Assembly: GCA_019119285.1 (NCBI GenBank)
Contig: DWXJ01000067.1
Location: 9,838-73,837 of the forward strand
From: Merdimonas faecigallinarum
Lineage (GTDB): Bacteria; Bacillota; Clostridia; Lachnospirales; Lachnospiraceae
DNA length: 64,000 nucleotides
Direction: 5' to 3'
Part shown: piece after piece, positions 50,233-58,764 of the stretch
Layout: the number at the start of each line of letters is the position of its first letter
Position numbering within the stretch: position 1 is the stretch's first letter
Made by a program: the position numbers and the translations under genes
Notes under the pieces: generated by a model
The model's input: only the letters and a program-made list of their open reading frames with translations
Database searches by the model: none
Told to the model about the DNA's origin: nothing

Positions 50233-50807
50233 CATAGTTCCCGGATCTCATCCAGCCGGTGTTCATAGTTGTCCTTGATCCACTTTCTTGCTCTGTAGAG
50301 CATACTGTGAAAGGAATCCAGATCCATTCCCATCAGCTCCGCCACTTCTTTCTGTGACTTTTCCAGTACATAAGTAATAGTGATCGCATCGTACCACCGT
50401 ACATTTTTGCGATATAAAGCCGCAAAGATATCGTCTGTCAGTCCGATGTATTCTTTTTCTCTGAGTCTGCGGATCATGGCATCTTCGGGATCTTCTCCCT
50501 CACAGGCGATCTTCTCATTTTTCTCCTGTGTCACTCCGTCCACCGCATATTCCCATTTTGTATCTCTGTTATAATTCATGGCTGCATACTTTGCAGTCAG
50601 CAGCAGCCACGGCTTTGCAGCTTCCAGATTTGTATTTTTCCTGAACCGGAAGAATTTCAGAAAAGTTTCCTGCATGATCTCTTCTGCTGCATGATGATTT
50701 TTGACATAGCTCATGGCCTTTTCATAGACCAGCTCTGCATATGTTTCATAAATCTCATCAAAACTGTCTCTTCCGTTTGCATCCGCCCTCACATCCGTAT
50801 CCTTCAC
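50232..50807 (-). CDS. ECF-like sigma-70 family factor
   Basis: 191 residues. Region 2 (YETYAELVYEKAMSYVKNHHAAEEIMQETFLKFFR) and a C-terminal region 4 helix-turn-helix (YVLEKSQKEVAELMGMDLDSFHSMLYRARKWIKD). No N-terminal or C-terminal extensions. Likely partner of the DUF4367 membrane protein at 48102. 12 bases after the HIT gene on the same strand. Confidence 0.88.
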   Translation of the reverse strand: MKDTDVRADANGRDSFDEIYETYAELVYEKAMSYVKNHHAAEEIMQETFLKFFRFRKNTNLEAAKPWLLLTAKYAAMNYNRDTKWEYAVDGVTQEKNEKIACEGEDPEDAMIRRLREKEYIGLTDDIFAALYRKNVRWYDAITITYVLEKSQKEVAELMGMDLDSFHSMLYRARKWIKDNYEHRLDEIREL

Positions 50808-50819
50808 TTCCGCATAGGA

Positions 50820-51224
50820 TTACATTCTGGACAGAATGTCGTTCTTATCTTCCTCCGTCAGTTCTCCCATCTTCCAGGTCAGTCCTACGCCGTCATCTTT
50901 ATATCTCGGGATCATATGGAGGTGGAAATGGAACACGGTCTGGCCTGCGGCTTCACCATTGTTCTGTACCAGGTTGTAGCCGTCGCAGCCCAGGATATCT
51001 GTCAGTTTTGTGATCATTTTTTTCGCCAGAGGCAGGACTTTTGCAGCCACCTCGTCGTCCAGTTCATAGAGGTTGGCATAGTGCTCCTTGGGAAGGATCA
51101 GTGCATGTCCTTTGGCCGCCGGGCCTGCATCCAGGATTACCCGGAAATCATCGTCTTCATACAGGGTTGCTGTGGGGATCTCCCCGTTTGCAAGCTTACA
51201 AAAAATACAGTTGTCATCTTTCAT
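50820..51224 (-). CDS. HIT family nucleotide hydrolase
   Basis: 134 residues. HINT/Fhit-type protein with CIFCKLANGEIPT at the start and the histidine triad HFHLHMIPR. It hydrolyses AMP-linked nucleotides such as adenosine phosphoramidates. It is probably cotranscribed with the sigma factor gene. Confidence 0.94.
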   Translation of the reverse strand: MKDDNCIFCKLANGEIPTATLYEDDDFRVILDAGPAAKGHALILPKEHYANLYELDDEVAAKVLPLAKKMITKLTDILGCDGYNLVQNNGEAAGQTVFHFHLHMIPRYKDDGVGLTWKMGELTEEDKNDILSRM

Positions 51225-51254
51225 TTCTTCTTCCTTCTTTCTGTAAAAATTTGA

Positions 51255-51283
51255 TTGAATATTGTAACCGCCGATGCTAAACT
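51255..51283 (+). promoter_or_regulatory. Promoter of the histidine kinase gene
   Basis: TTGAAT (51255-51260), 17-base spacer, TAAACT (51278-51283). Confidence 0.45.
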
Positions 51284-51310
51284 GAATAGTCAGAAAGGGC
51301 GGTAATATCT

Positions 51311-52069
51311 ATGTTTCAGGCGACAGACAACGACAAATTATCAGCGATCATGGACGAAAGTCCAGAGAATAAGGAGGTCATCTCAAAGCTTCTGGAGGCT
51401 CACCGCCTGCAGATCAGCGCGATCAGCCATGAGATCCGCAATCCTCTCTCCCTGGTGTACAGTTCCATCCAGCTTATTGAAGCCGATCACCCGGAAGTCC
51501 GTAACTACCGGCACTGGGCACAGATGCGCGAAGACGTGGAATATATGACCCGTCTTCTGGAGGAGCTGTCTTCTTATAATAACGGAGAGTGGCTGAACCT
51601 TACCGCTACCGGCATGACGTCCTGGCTTCGCACCCTGGCGCTGTCCTTTGCTGCCTCTCTTATCGATACGCCCGTTGAATTTGTCTCCCGGATCGATCCG
51701 GATCTGCCTGTCCTTCCCATCGACCAGGTGAAGTTCCGGCAGGCTCTTTTCAATCTCCTTGGAAATGCCAGAGATGCGCTGTCTGATGGTGCGAATCCTG
51801 CTCCGGTTCTTACGTTTTCTGCTAAGATGCAGGCATCCGGACGTCAGCTTGTCCTTACCGTGTCTGATAATGGCTGCGGCATCGCGCCGGAAGATCTTGA
51901 CACCCTGTTTGAACCTTTCGTCACCCATAAGCCGGGCGGCACCGGACTTGGCCTTGCCATCGTCCGCCGGGTGATCCGCGCCCACAACGGCGAGATCCGG
52001 GTCTTTTCAGAACCCGGCAAAGGTTCCACGTTTTCGGTGTTTCTTCCGGTACAGCAGGATCCCGCATAA
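51311..52069 (+). CDS. Soluble orphan sensor histidine kinase
   Basis: 252 residues with no membrane helix and no sensor domain longer than 30 residues. H-box ISHEIRNPLSLV, N-box LFNLLGNARDALS, G1 DNGCGIAPEDL, and G2 GGTGLGLAIVRRV. No response regulator is next to it. In spore-formers such short kinases can feed Spo0A, but that is inference. The 3' end overlaps the convergent rhomboid gene by 63 bases. Confidence 0.92.
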   Translation: MFQATDNDKLSAIMDESPENKEVISKLLEAHRLQISAISHEIRNPLSLVYSSIQLIEADHPEVRNYRHWAQMREDVEYMTRLLEELSSYNNGEWLNLTATGMTSWLRTLALSFAASLIDTPVEFVSRIDPDLPVLPIDQVKFRQALFNLLGNARDALSDGANPAPVLTFSAKMQASGRQLVLTVSDNGCGIAPEDLDTLFEPFVTHKPGGTGLGLAIVRRVIRAHNGEIRVFSEPGKGSTFSVFLPVQQDPA

Positions 52070-52621
52070 GAGTCCTGTGATGAGGCCGCCTACATGGGCG
52101 GCATTATCCACGCCGGAACTGGCGAATCCAAAGTACAGGGTAATGGCAACCATGACCAGCATGCCTCTGCCGGAAATGTTCCGGAGTCTTCCGTGATTAC
52201 GGTATACCACATAGAGCAGGGCTCCCAGGATCCCGAAGATGGCCCCGGACGCTCCTGCAGATACCGCATAATCCTGCAGACGGATATCCAGATATCCGGA
52301 CAATAGATTGCCTCCCAGACCGCTGAAAAGATAGATGATCAGAAACCGGACAGACCCGATCTCCAGTTCCAGATTCCATCCCACCATCAAAAGCATCACC
52401 ATATTGTTGAACAGATGCTGGAATCCAAAATGAAGAAACATACTGGAAAACAGCCGGTAATACTCTCCGTATTCCAGCATCCGGGGAACATACATGGCCC
52501 CGTGCTCCAGCATATATGCGCCGTCCTCTGTCGGTCCGCCAAAGGCAAGATATAAGAATACTGCCACATTGACAGCCGCAAGCGCGATGGCTGCATAAGC
52601 TTTTTTATTTCCCGTTTCCAT
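52007..52621 (-). CDS. Rhomboid family intramembrane serine protease
   Basis: 204 residues, six membrane helices. Active-site serine in GASGAIFGILGAL and histidine in NAAHVGGLITG, plus the HLFNNMVMLL loop. It cleaves membrane-embedded substrates. The last 20 residues (a basic tail, RKKHRKRGTFAGF) are encoded antisense to the end of the kinase gene, so both C-termini depend on the same 63 bases. Confidence 0.92.
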   Translation of the reverse strand: METGNKKAYAAIALAAVNVAVFLYLAFGGPTEDGAYMLEHGAMYVPRMLEYGEYYRLFSSMFLHFGFQHLFNNMVMLLMVGWNLELEIGSVRFLIIYLFSGLGGNLLSGYLDIRLQDYAVSAGASGAIFGILGALLYVVYRNHGRLRNISGRGMLVMVAITLYFGFASSGVDNAAHVGGLITGLLCGILLYRKKHRKRGTFAGF

Positions 52622-52759
52622 CTTTGTCCATCACCCTTTCGGATCCCTGTGTCATCTGTGGTCAGACGATGTGTCTGGTATAGCATAAATTATAGCATAG
52701 AACCGGAAGAGTACACCACTTCATTTTCGAAAAGATTCGTCACTCTTTGCCACAATTCG

Positions 52760-53467
52760 TCACAATTCGTCTTCTTCAATATGAAGCCCGTCCCAGTCTC
52801 CCCACCGCTGCTTTTTGTGCCTGTTTAAGAAGTGTCTGACCGGAGTCCACATATTGTCAGTCTCCCGCAGAATGGAACTGCCCATCTCCTGCTCGGTGAT
52901 CCAGTCGTGTTCCCTGGTATCATAGGTGATCTCCTGCTTTTTCTTCTTTTCTTCCGGTTCTTCGGATTCCATACATTCTCTCACTAATTTGTCCATACTA
53001 TAATTTTCCTCCATGGTTCCCTTGTGCAGTAAAAAGATCATGCGGACCGCCTCCTTGTCCTGATAATCCGCCTGCTTGACCAGATATTCGGTCAGAAGAT
53101 GGAACTCCGTCCACAGATCCTGATCCGCCGGCGGATAATAACAGAAATAAAACCGGTCGTCTTCATAAAAAATATACTCCGGTTTCAGAAGGATCCGATG
53201 TACGTTCAGAAGATAGTTTTCCGCCTCCCGCACCGCAGTCTGAAAAGACGCCAGAAACTGCTTCAGGTCATTCTCCCGGATCTTGCCTCTTTCATACAGC
53301 GCCTTCATGGATACCTTGCCGCTGACGTCATATTCATAAAAGCTGCGGCCGTCCACGCCTCTTCCCCGGACCCGCAAAAGCCCCTCCGGCCGGTTCACCT
53401 TCAGCATCCGCATCTGGTAATCCTCCTGGTATCGTTCCTTTTCTTCAATCGTGATCTTGCGTTCCAT
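52760..53467 (-). CDS. DUF6382-type Tad-cluster protein, lacking the FHA domain
   Basis: 235 residues. The DUF6382-like region covers residues 20-170 (LKVNRPEGLLRVRGRGVDGRSFYEYDVSG, YIFYEDDRFYFCYYPP). In related clusters this protein often continues into a membrane segment and an FHA domain. Here it ends with a charged tail and no FHA. Last gene of the Tad operon, 4 bases after the TadE-like gene. Confidence 0.75.
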   Translation of the reverse strand: MERKITIEEKERYQEDYQMRMLKVNRPEGLLRVRGRGVDGRSFYEYDVSGKVSMKALYERGKIRENDLKQFLASFQTAVREAENYLLNVHRILLKPEYIFYEDDRFYFCYYPPADQDLWTEFHLLTEYLVKQADYQDKEAVRMIFLLHKGTMEENYSMDKLVRECMESEEPEEKKKKQEITYDTREHDWITEQEMGSSILRETDNMWTPVRHFLNRHKKQRWGDWDGLHIEEDEL

Positions 53468-53471
53468 CGGT

Positions 53472-53867
53472 CTACTGAAACCTCCTTATATTCCGAATCT
53501 TTTTTTCCGGCTCTGTCACCGCCGCCTTCCGGCAAAGAGACAGACGCATCCCGCCGCCGGAAGCAGTGACATTTACCGCCACTTCTTCTTCCGTTACCGA
53601 AACTTCCGCGCCGGCTCCGGCAAATAGGATACATTTTCCTCCGGTCCTCTGGGCAAATAGTGCCTCCAGTTCTCCCGGTTCCACCCCGTCTTTTTCTCTT
53701 GCTTTTATACTGCCTGTCGTAGCCGTCTCGTAGGCAGCCCCTGACAGGATATTTTTGTCATGGAAATAAAAAAATACCAGGATGCAGGCCGCCACAAGCA
53801 GGAGACAAAGCGGCGCCACAGCCGACATTTCCACAGTAAATGATGCTTCCAGTCCCTTTTTTCTCAC
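53472..53867 (-). CDS. TadE-like pseudopilin
   Basis: 131 residues. Starts MRKKGLEASFTVEMSAVAPL, where G-x-x-x-S-F-T-V-E is the TadE prepilin-like motif with Glu at the +5-type position, then a hydrophobic helix and a short soluble domain. It would be processed by the neighbouring prepilin peptidase. Overlaps tadV by 4 bases. Confidence 0.8.
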   Translation of the reverse strand: MRKKGLEASFTVEMSAVAPLCLLLVAACILVFFYFHDKNILSGAAYETATTGSIKAREKDGVEPGELEALFAQRTGGKCILFAGAGAEVSVTEEEVAVNVTASGGGMRLSLCRKAAVTEPEKKIRNIRRFQ

Positions 53868-54307
53868 AGATAACCGCCTCCACAGACACTGATCAGATAC
53901 CCGGCTGTCAAAAACGGATAAAAGGGTACGGCAAACCGCCGGGACATTTTCTTTCGGGCAAGAAAGATGACAGAAACTGCCGCAAGAAAGAAAAATGCCG
54001 CCGCCAGTACCTCAAGAAGCCCCCACAGGCCGAGAAAGATCCCAAGGATCAGGATCGCCCAGCTGTCCCCGTAGCCCATCCGTTCTCTGGTGGCCCAGCT
54101 GAATCCCAGGAACAGCACGCCCACCGCCGCTCCGCCCAGGATCAGCCACAGATCTTCTCTGGCAAATACGATCTGATAGACGATCACCGCAAGATTGGCC
54201 ATCCCCAGGATCTCCGCCGGCACCCGGCGAAACTGGATATCTATGATCGACAGGCTTCCCAGAATCCCCATTCCGATCGCATAACTCAATGTCCACATTT
54301 GGAACAC
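53864..54307 (-). CDS. A24 family prepilin peptidase (TadV-type)
   Basis: 147 residues, about five membrane helices. The two aspartates lie in SIIDIQFRRVP and MGYGDSWAIL (GxGD). It lacks the N-methylating extension, as usual for TadV/CpaA. Cleaves Flp pilin and TadE-like pseudopilins. Overlaps the upstream TadE-like gene by 22 bases. Confidence 0.87.
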   Translation of the reverse strand: MFQMWTLSYAIGMGILGSLSIIDIQFRRVPAEILGMANLAVIVYQIVFAREDLWLILGGAAVGVLFLGFSWATRERMGYGDSWAILILGIFLGLWGLLEVLAAAFFFLAAVSVIFLARKKMSRRFAVPFYPFLTAGYLISVCGGGYL

Positions 54308-55089
54308 GCCCCCTTTCCAACTGCCTCTGACAGAGGCACCGCGTACACCGTCCGCTTTAATCCGCTGCAGGACAAAGAACTGTGATACCGGTCGCCATAC
54401 GACGTGATATAAACCGCGCCGCCGCTTCCGCCTCCACAGTGCTCACAGGCATAATATTTCCCGCCGCTCTCATTTCTGAGAGAAGAAACCTCCTCCCCGG
54501 AGGCCATCCGGATGGACAGGTCCAGGTGAGTACAGTGATAGTCCTTATGGTAGACAAGACCTGTCTCCGTGATATAGACTGTCTCATCGTCCTCGCCGCC
54601 AAAGCCTGCCCTCTCATACCCGGTCCAGCCCTTGATCCGCATGGTCTCTTCATACCTGACCAGCGGAATCTGAAAGAGAGGGACCGGGATCCGGACCTGG
54701 TATACGGCAGACAGCTCTCCGATACCGGTGCGCACTGACATGCGGGAGCGGCTGCAGTCGATCCCGCTGCTTCCACCCTCCACGATACTGCGCGCCAGCC
54801 GGTCGGCCCCGATGCTTTCCACCACATCCGCCTCCAGTCTGGAGGGCATCAGGACAGGAGCTGTGGCCGCGTCCTGCGCCGCCCGCTTCCCCGCATACTG
54901 AAGCCCTGACCGCACCGCAGTTCCGATCGTCATCAGTTCCAGGAGATAGACCAGGCAGATCACTGCCAGGAAGAAGATGGGAACAGCCATGGCCGCTTCC
55001 ACGGTAACAGAGGCAGACACAGATGTCCTCCCGGACTTACTTTTACAGACTTGCCTGGTTGGGAAAAGGATAATCTGAAATCTTCGCAC
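54286..55089 (-). CDS. TadE-like pseudopilin with a duplicated Cys/His C-terminal module
   Basis: 267 residues. N-terminal TadE motif (SVTVEAAMAVPIFFLAVICL), a linker domain, then two copies of a small module: VYITETGLVYHKDYHCTHLDL...YYACEHC and VYITSYGDRYHSSLSCSGLKR...GACSKC. Each has one Cys after YH and a CxxC pair, a pattern that suggests zinc or another metal, exposed on the cell surface. Family basis for the module is not certain. Confidence 0.78.
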   Translation of the reverse strand: MRRFQIILFPTRQVCKSKSGRTSVSASVTVEAAMAVPIFFLAVICLVYLLELMTIGTAVRSGLQYAGKRAAQDAATAPVLMPSRLEADVVESIGADRLARSIVEGGSSGIDCSRSRMSVRTGIGELSAVYQVRIPVPLFQIPLVRYEETMRIKGWTGYERAGFGGEDDETVYITETGLVYHKDYHCTHLDLSIRMASGEEVSSLRNESGGKYYACEHCGGGSGGAVYITSYGDRYHSSLSCSGLKRTVYAVPLSEAVGKGACSKCGH

Positions 55090-55182
55090 AAATCCTGCTC
55101 CTTTCTTTCTGATATTGTTTGCGGCAGATGCCGCGTGTTTTGTTTTGAGTTCTGATGCCGGAAGGGCATCTGTGTCTGCCTC

Positions 55183-56526
55183 TTACTGATAACCAAAATA
55201 CGTCGGGAAGTCATACCGGATCCCCCGTCTAAGAGACACCTGTGAGCGGAACTCCACCCGGCTGATGCATAGATCTGCCCGAAACCAGATCAGTCCCTCT
55301 TCTTTCCTAAGATTCTGTTCGATCATCCCCAGCGTCCGAAGCGCCATCTCTCCCTGCGGTTTCAGGAACAAGAGCATCCGCAGATATTCCCGGTAGGGAA
55401 GCCCTCCTTCGGTATCCTTCCCGTCGCTAAGATCTTCTTCTGTTCCCAGCTTCAAAAGAGACGAAAGGCTTAACTGCCAGCTGTCCTTTGTTTTAACCAG
55501 CGGGACCCGGCTGCCGGCCAGAAGGGAGCGCAGATCCATCACCGTCTCCCCGTAGGCCCACGCCAGCAGGATCACCTGTGCGGCGGCCGCCGTAATCGCA
55601 GGCACCGCCAGCAAAGAACAAAGGGTCAGCGCCATCGCTTCCGCTTCTGCCTTCATTGCCGCATCCGTCTGTATATAAGCGTAATTGGGTACAAACCGGA
55701 TCAGCATCAGCTTTTTCACCACGCCCTCCAGATTTTCCCGGTCCGAAGGCTTTCCCTCCAGGATATATTCCAGTTCATAATCCAGAGCGCCCGTCTTTTC
55801 TTCATCCGTAAACAAAGAAAAATGTTCCAGCAGGTACTCTCCAAAAAGAAGCGTGGACAAGGTGCCGCTTTCTTCCGCCACATCAGAAAAATCCCCGTAT
55901 CCGCTGTTGCGCTCCCGGTGTTCCAGAAGTCCGCCCGGATCCACCCGCTTTTCCGACACAGCAACATCCTTTGGCATCACCAGATTTAAGATGGGCGAAC
56001 TCTGAAGTTCTCCCACATGAGCAATGGGATTTTCTTCCGCCGGAAGTTCTCCTTCATTGGCTTCCAGGAGATTCTCCAGATTCTGTTCTATCTCCTTTTC
56101 CTCCGTCTGATACTCCTTTGCCTGGTCTTCCTGCTGCCCCCACACGCTCGTCATTCCTGTCCAGTCTTTTACAATATCCAGGCCGTATCTCTGCTCCATG
56201 TACCAGGCCGCCTGCTGCCAGAATGCCTGACAGTCCCGGTCCGTCAGGAACTGGATCCTTTTGATCTGATGCTCCATATTTGCCGCTCCGTAATATTCCA
56301 GCCGGTCCTTTAGATTCCCTTCCGCGTAACTTCCAGTCTCATAGCTTCCATCCAGGGCAAAGATGTCGTATTCTTCCAGCAGTTCCTTCTGGTACTCTGC
56401 AAATACGCTTTCGATCGCACGGTTCATATCCGCCCGCCGGTAGTTCTTTGCCATCTGGATGGAGGCGCTCTCCATCAGGGAGCCGGCAAAGGAGACCAGA
56501 AGGATGAAGATCAGACTTACGAACAC
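55183..56526 (-). CDS. DUF5702-type Tad-cluster membrane protein
   Basis: 447 residues from a GTG at 56526 that follows AAGGGGAG. The N-terminus is a pilin-like helix (VFVSLIFILLVSFAGSLMES), preceded in frame by RGEIT as in DUF5702 proteins. The rest is a large soluble domain with a second hydrophobic stretch (about 330-370). An open frame to 56799 exists but covers the flp gene in another frame and is not real. The start is the least certain in the operon. Confidence 0.7.
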   Translation of the reverse strand: MFVSLIFILLVSFAGSLMESASIQMAKNYRRADMNRAIESVFAEYQKELLEEYDIFALDGSYETGSYAEGNLKDRLEYYGAANMEHQIKRIQFLTDRDCQAFWQQAAWYMEQRYGLDIVKDWTGMTSVWGQQEDQAKEYQTEEKEIEQNLENLLEANEGELPAEENPIAHVGELQSSPILNLVMPKDVAVSEKRVDPGGLLEHRERNSGYGDFSDVAEESGTLSTLLFGEYLLEHFSLFTDEEKTGALDYELEYILEGKPSDRENLEGVVKKLMLIRFVPNYAYIQTDAAMKAEAEAMALTLCSLLAVPAITAAAAQVILLAWAYGETVMDLRSLLAGSRVPLVKTKDSWQLSLSSLLKLGTEEDLSDGKDTEGGLPYREYLRMLLFLKPQGEMALRTLGMIEQNLRKEEGLIWFRADLCISRVEFRSQVSLRRGIRYDFPTYFGYQ

Positions 56527-56570
56527 CGTGATCTCTCCCCTTACTCCAGTCTCCCGGGCGCCTCCCCCGG

Positions 56571-56747
56571 CTAGATGCTGGCGCTTTCGCTGGTGATCTT
56601 CTCGAAGATGGTCTGCACCAGACTGGTCAGCTGAGATTTGAATATGATGACCAGGCCGATCAGTACCACCAGGATCAGAATGATCTCCACCACGCCGATC
56701 CCCTCGTCCTTTCGCAACGTATAAAGCAAGTATCGGATTCTCCACAT
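56571..56747 (-). CDS. flp: Flp1-like pilin
   Basis: 58 residues: MWRIRYLLYTLRKDEGIGVV, then EIILILVVLIGLVIIF and a short polar tail SQLTSLVQTIFEKI... . The G-x-x-x-x-E arrangement (GIGVVE) is the Flp/type IVb pilin cleavage site, with Glu5. This is the main pilus subunit. It lies 18 bases after tadC and is too small to be found by length-based gene calling. Confidence 0.88.
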   Translation of the reverse strand: MWRIRYLLYTLRKDEGIGVVEIILILVVLIGLVIIFKSQLTSLVQTIFEKITSESASI

Positions 56748-56764
56748 AAATATTCCCCTTTCTC

Positions 56765-58039
56765 CTACAAAATCTGCATGGACAAAAAGGCGGGCACAAT
56801 GACGATCACCAGTACCACGGCCAGCATCAGGAACATGGGCAGAAGGAGCTTGGTCCCTGCCTCTTCTCCCAGTCTTCTGGCTCTTGCCTTCCTGTCTTCA
56901 AATGCCTGGATCGACTCCATCTTTAACAGCTGGGTCAGTCCTCTGGTTCCCTTTCTTAAATTCTGGGACAACAATGCCCCAAACCTCAGATATGCCTGTA
57001 CCTTACAACGTCTCCCGAAGTTCTCATAGCTCTCTGCCTCGGTGTGTCCGCTCTCCATTTCCCGAAGGGTCTTTTGCATCTCTTCATAGGCACAGCGCAC
57101 CCCTGTCGTCTCTTTCTGCCGCTCATAATCCTCCACCACCTTTCGAAACGCCCGCTTGACCGTCATGCCTGCCCCCAGATAAAGGGTCAGTTTCCCCACG
57201 ATCTCCGGATAATCCCGGAGCAGCTGCCGGCTTCTTTGTGTCTCTTCCTGCATTTCCTTTTGCTTTTTCTGTGCCAGCAGAAGGATCCCCGTTATCAGCG
57301 CCATTCCGATCAGCACCGCGCCCCGGCTGTCCATCTGCCGGTAGTAGGATACGGCCTTGCCGCCAATGGTCCGGGGCAGATGCCAGATCTTATCTTCCCG
57401 GTCTTTTGCCTCCGCCTCTGTCAGTTCTTCCCGGATCTTTTGTTCTCTGGCTTCTCCCGGCTTCAGCGTCCTTGGATACAGGCAGACCGTACACTGGTGT
57501 CTGGCCTGCCGTGTCTCGTCCTCCCGGTAAGTAAGAAGCGCGCTTAAGGTCACCAGCGTCCCCTCTTCTTCCAGCGCCTCCTCTGTAATCTCCCCCTGGA
57601 TATTCATTACGTCATACCGGTCAAGTTCCCAGGCGATATCCACCGGCTCGTCCGGAATCCCGGTCACCAGATCCAGATCCGTCTCCACCCGGTCCAGACT
57701 CTCATTGCCGTTCAGGATCTGTTTGTCCAGCTTTCGTCCCACCCGGTCAAACATTTCCTGGATCTCATCCGCAGTATATTTCTGCTCGCCCACTTCTACC
57801 TCCACCGGGATCCGCTCCCCGGAATCTTCCACCTCCACGTCAAAGGCCTCTCTCCTTGCGCCCTCTCCGTAGGAATTTCTCCGGACCCCGTCTGTAACGG
57901 CCTGCCTGGTGCCCGCATAATCCGCCGCCAGAAGGATCACTCCGCCTGCCAGCATCAGTCCGGCCAGGACGAGGATCAGACTTCGATCCTTATGATCTTT
58001 AACCCAAGATAATACGCGCCCACATAGATCAGCAAACAT
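56765..58039 (-). CDS. TadC-type inner membrane platform protein
   Basis: 424 residues. First membrane helix (20-38), a large outside domain (40-235), second helix (239-257), then a T2SSF domain (about 265-400: LTLYLGAGMTVKRAFRKVVEDYE) and a final helix. It pairs with TadB to form the platform of the Tad machine. The large N-terminal domain is an addition to the usual TadC. Overlaps tadB by 64 bases. Confidence 0.85.
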   Translation of the reverse strand: MFADLCGRVLSWVKDHKDRSLILVLAGLMLAGGVILLAADYAGTRQAVTDGVRRNSYGEGARREAFDVEVEDSGERIPVEVEVGEQKYTADEIQEMFDRVGRKLDKQILNGNESLDRVETDLDLVTGIPDEPVDIAWELDRYDVMNIQGEITEEALEEEGTLVTLSALLTYREDETRQARHQCTVCLYPRTLKPGEAREQKIREELTEAEAKDREDKIWHLPRTIGGKAVSYYRQMDSRGAVLIGMALITGILLLAQKKQKEMQEETQRSRQLLRDYPEIVGKLTLYLGAGMTVKRAFRKVVEDYERQKETTGVRCAYEEMQKTLREMESGHTEAESYENFGRRCKVQAYLRFGALLSQNLRKGTRGLTQLLKMESIQAFEDRKARARRLGEEAGTKLLLPMFLMLAVVLVIVIVPAFLSMQIL

Positions 58040-58764
58040 ACCGTCATCACCCCTGTTCCTGCCAGATTTCCATATAAAGTACCCATAAATTCCGGAAAAC
58101 TTAACGTCATATACCCGATGATCACATAGGGAACCGCCGACATGACCCGGAACTCATACTGTTTTGCCGCAAGGATGGTTTCAATCTCCCGCTTTACATC
58201 GATCTTGTCTCCGATCTGCGCTGCTGTATCCTTAATGATCGCCAGCATATCTCCGCCGCTTCTTTTGGCGGCAACAAAGACCGCCGTAAAGCTTCGTAAA
58301 TCCTCCAGGTCCACCCTTCCGGCAAATTCTTCCAGCGCCTGCTCCACCGGAACCTGAAGTCTTAACTGGCGCACCACGATCTGCAGCTCTTTTGAGATCC
58401 TGGCGTCCTCCGGATAGATGAGCAGAAGTTCCTTTTTCGTTTCCCGGAATGCATTTTCCACCGAGTACCCCGTATTCAGGGCTGAGGAAACGGTCAGGAT
58501 CGCTTCTTTAAACTGCCTTGCAAATGCGCTTTCTTTTTTCCGGCAGGTCTCCCCCGCCATCATCCGGAAATGCCAGACCCAGAACGGGAGCAGCGCCGCT
58601 GCCGCCCAGAGCGTCCGGTAATACAACCATGCTGTCAAGAGGGTGACAGCGCTTGCCTTCGCCCCGATCCACAGCCACTCCCGCTTCGTGATATCCTGCC
58701 GCCAGCAGCTTGTCCCTGCAAGAAAGTTCATGACATTTGGTCCAGGACCCCTGAAGTCTCCCAT
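57976..58764 (-). CDS. TadB-type inner membrane platform protein
   Basis: 262 residues. Two helices near residues 35-65, a T2SSF domain (KEAILTVSSALNTGYSVENAFRET, about 85-205), and two C-terminal helices. ATG 58764 is behind AGGAGG at 9 bases, a strong site. The first 85 residues overlap the end of tadA in another frame (257 bases), so the exact N-terminus is debatable. Confidence 0.84.
   Translation of the reverse strand: MGDFRGPGPNVMNFLAGTSCWRQDITKREWLWIGAKASAVTLLTAWLYYRTLWAAAALLPFWVWHFRMMAGETCRKKESAFARQFKEAILTVSSALNTGYSVENAFRETKKELLLIYPEDARISKELQIVVRQLRLQVPVEQALEEFAGRVDLEDLRSFTAVFVAAKRSGGDMLAIIKDTAAQIGDKIDVKREIETILAAKQYEFRVMSAVPYVIIGYMTLSFPEFMGTLYGNLAGTGVMTVCLLIYVGAYYLGLKIIRIEV

Noticed and set aside
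56527..56799. N-terminal extension of the DUF5702 gene
   Set aside because: This stretch encodes the Flp pilin in another frame and the extension is low-quality sequence rich in Gly, Arg and Asp.
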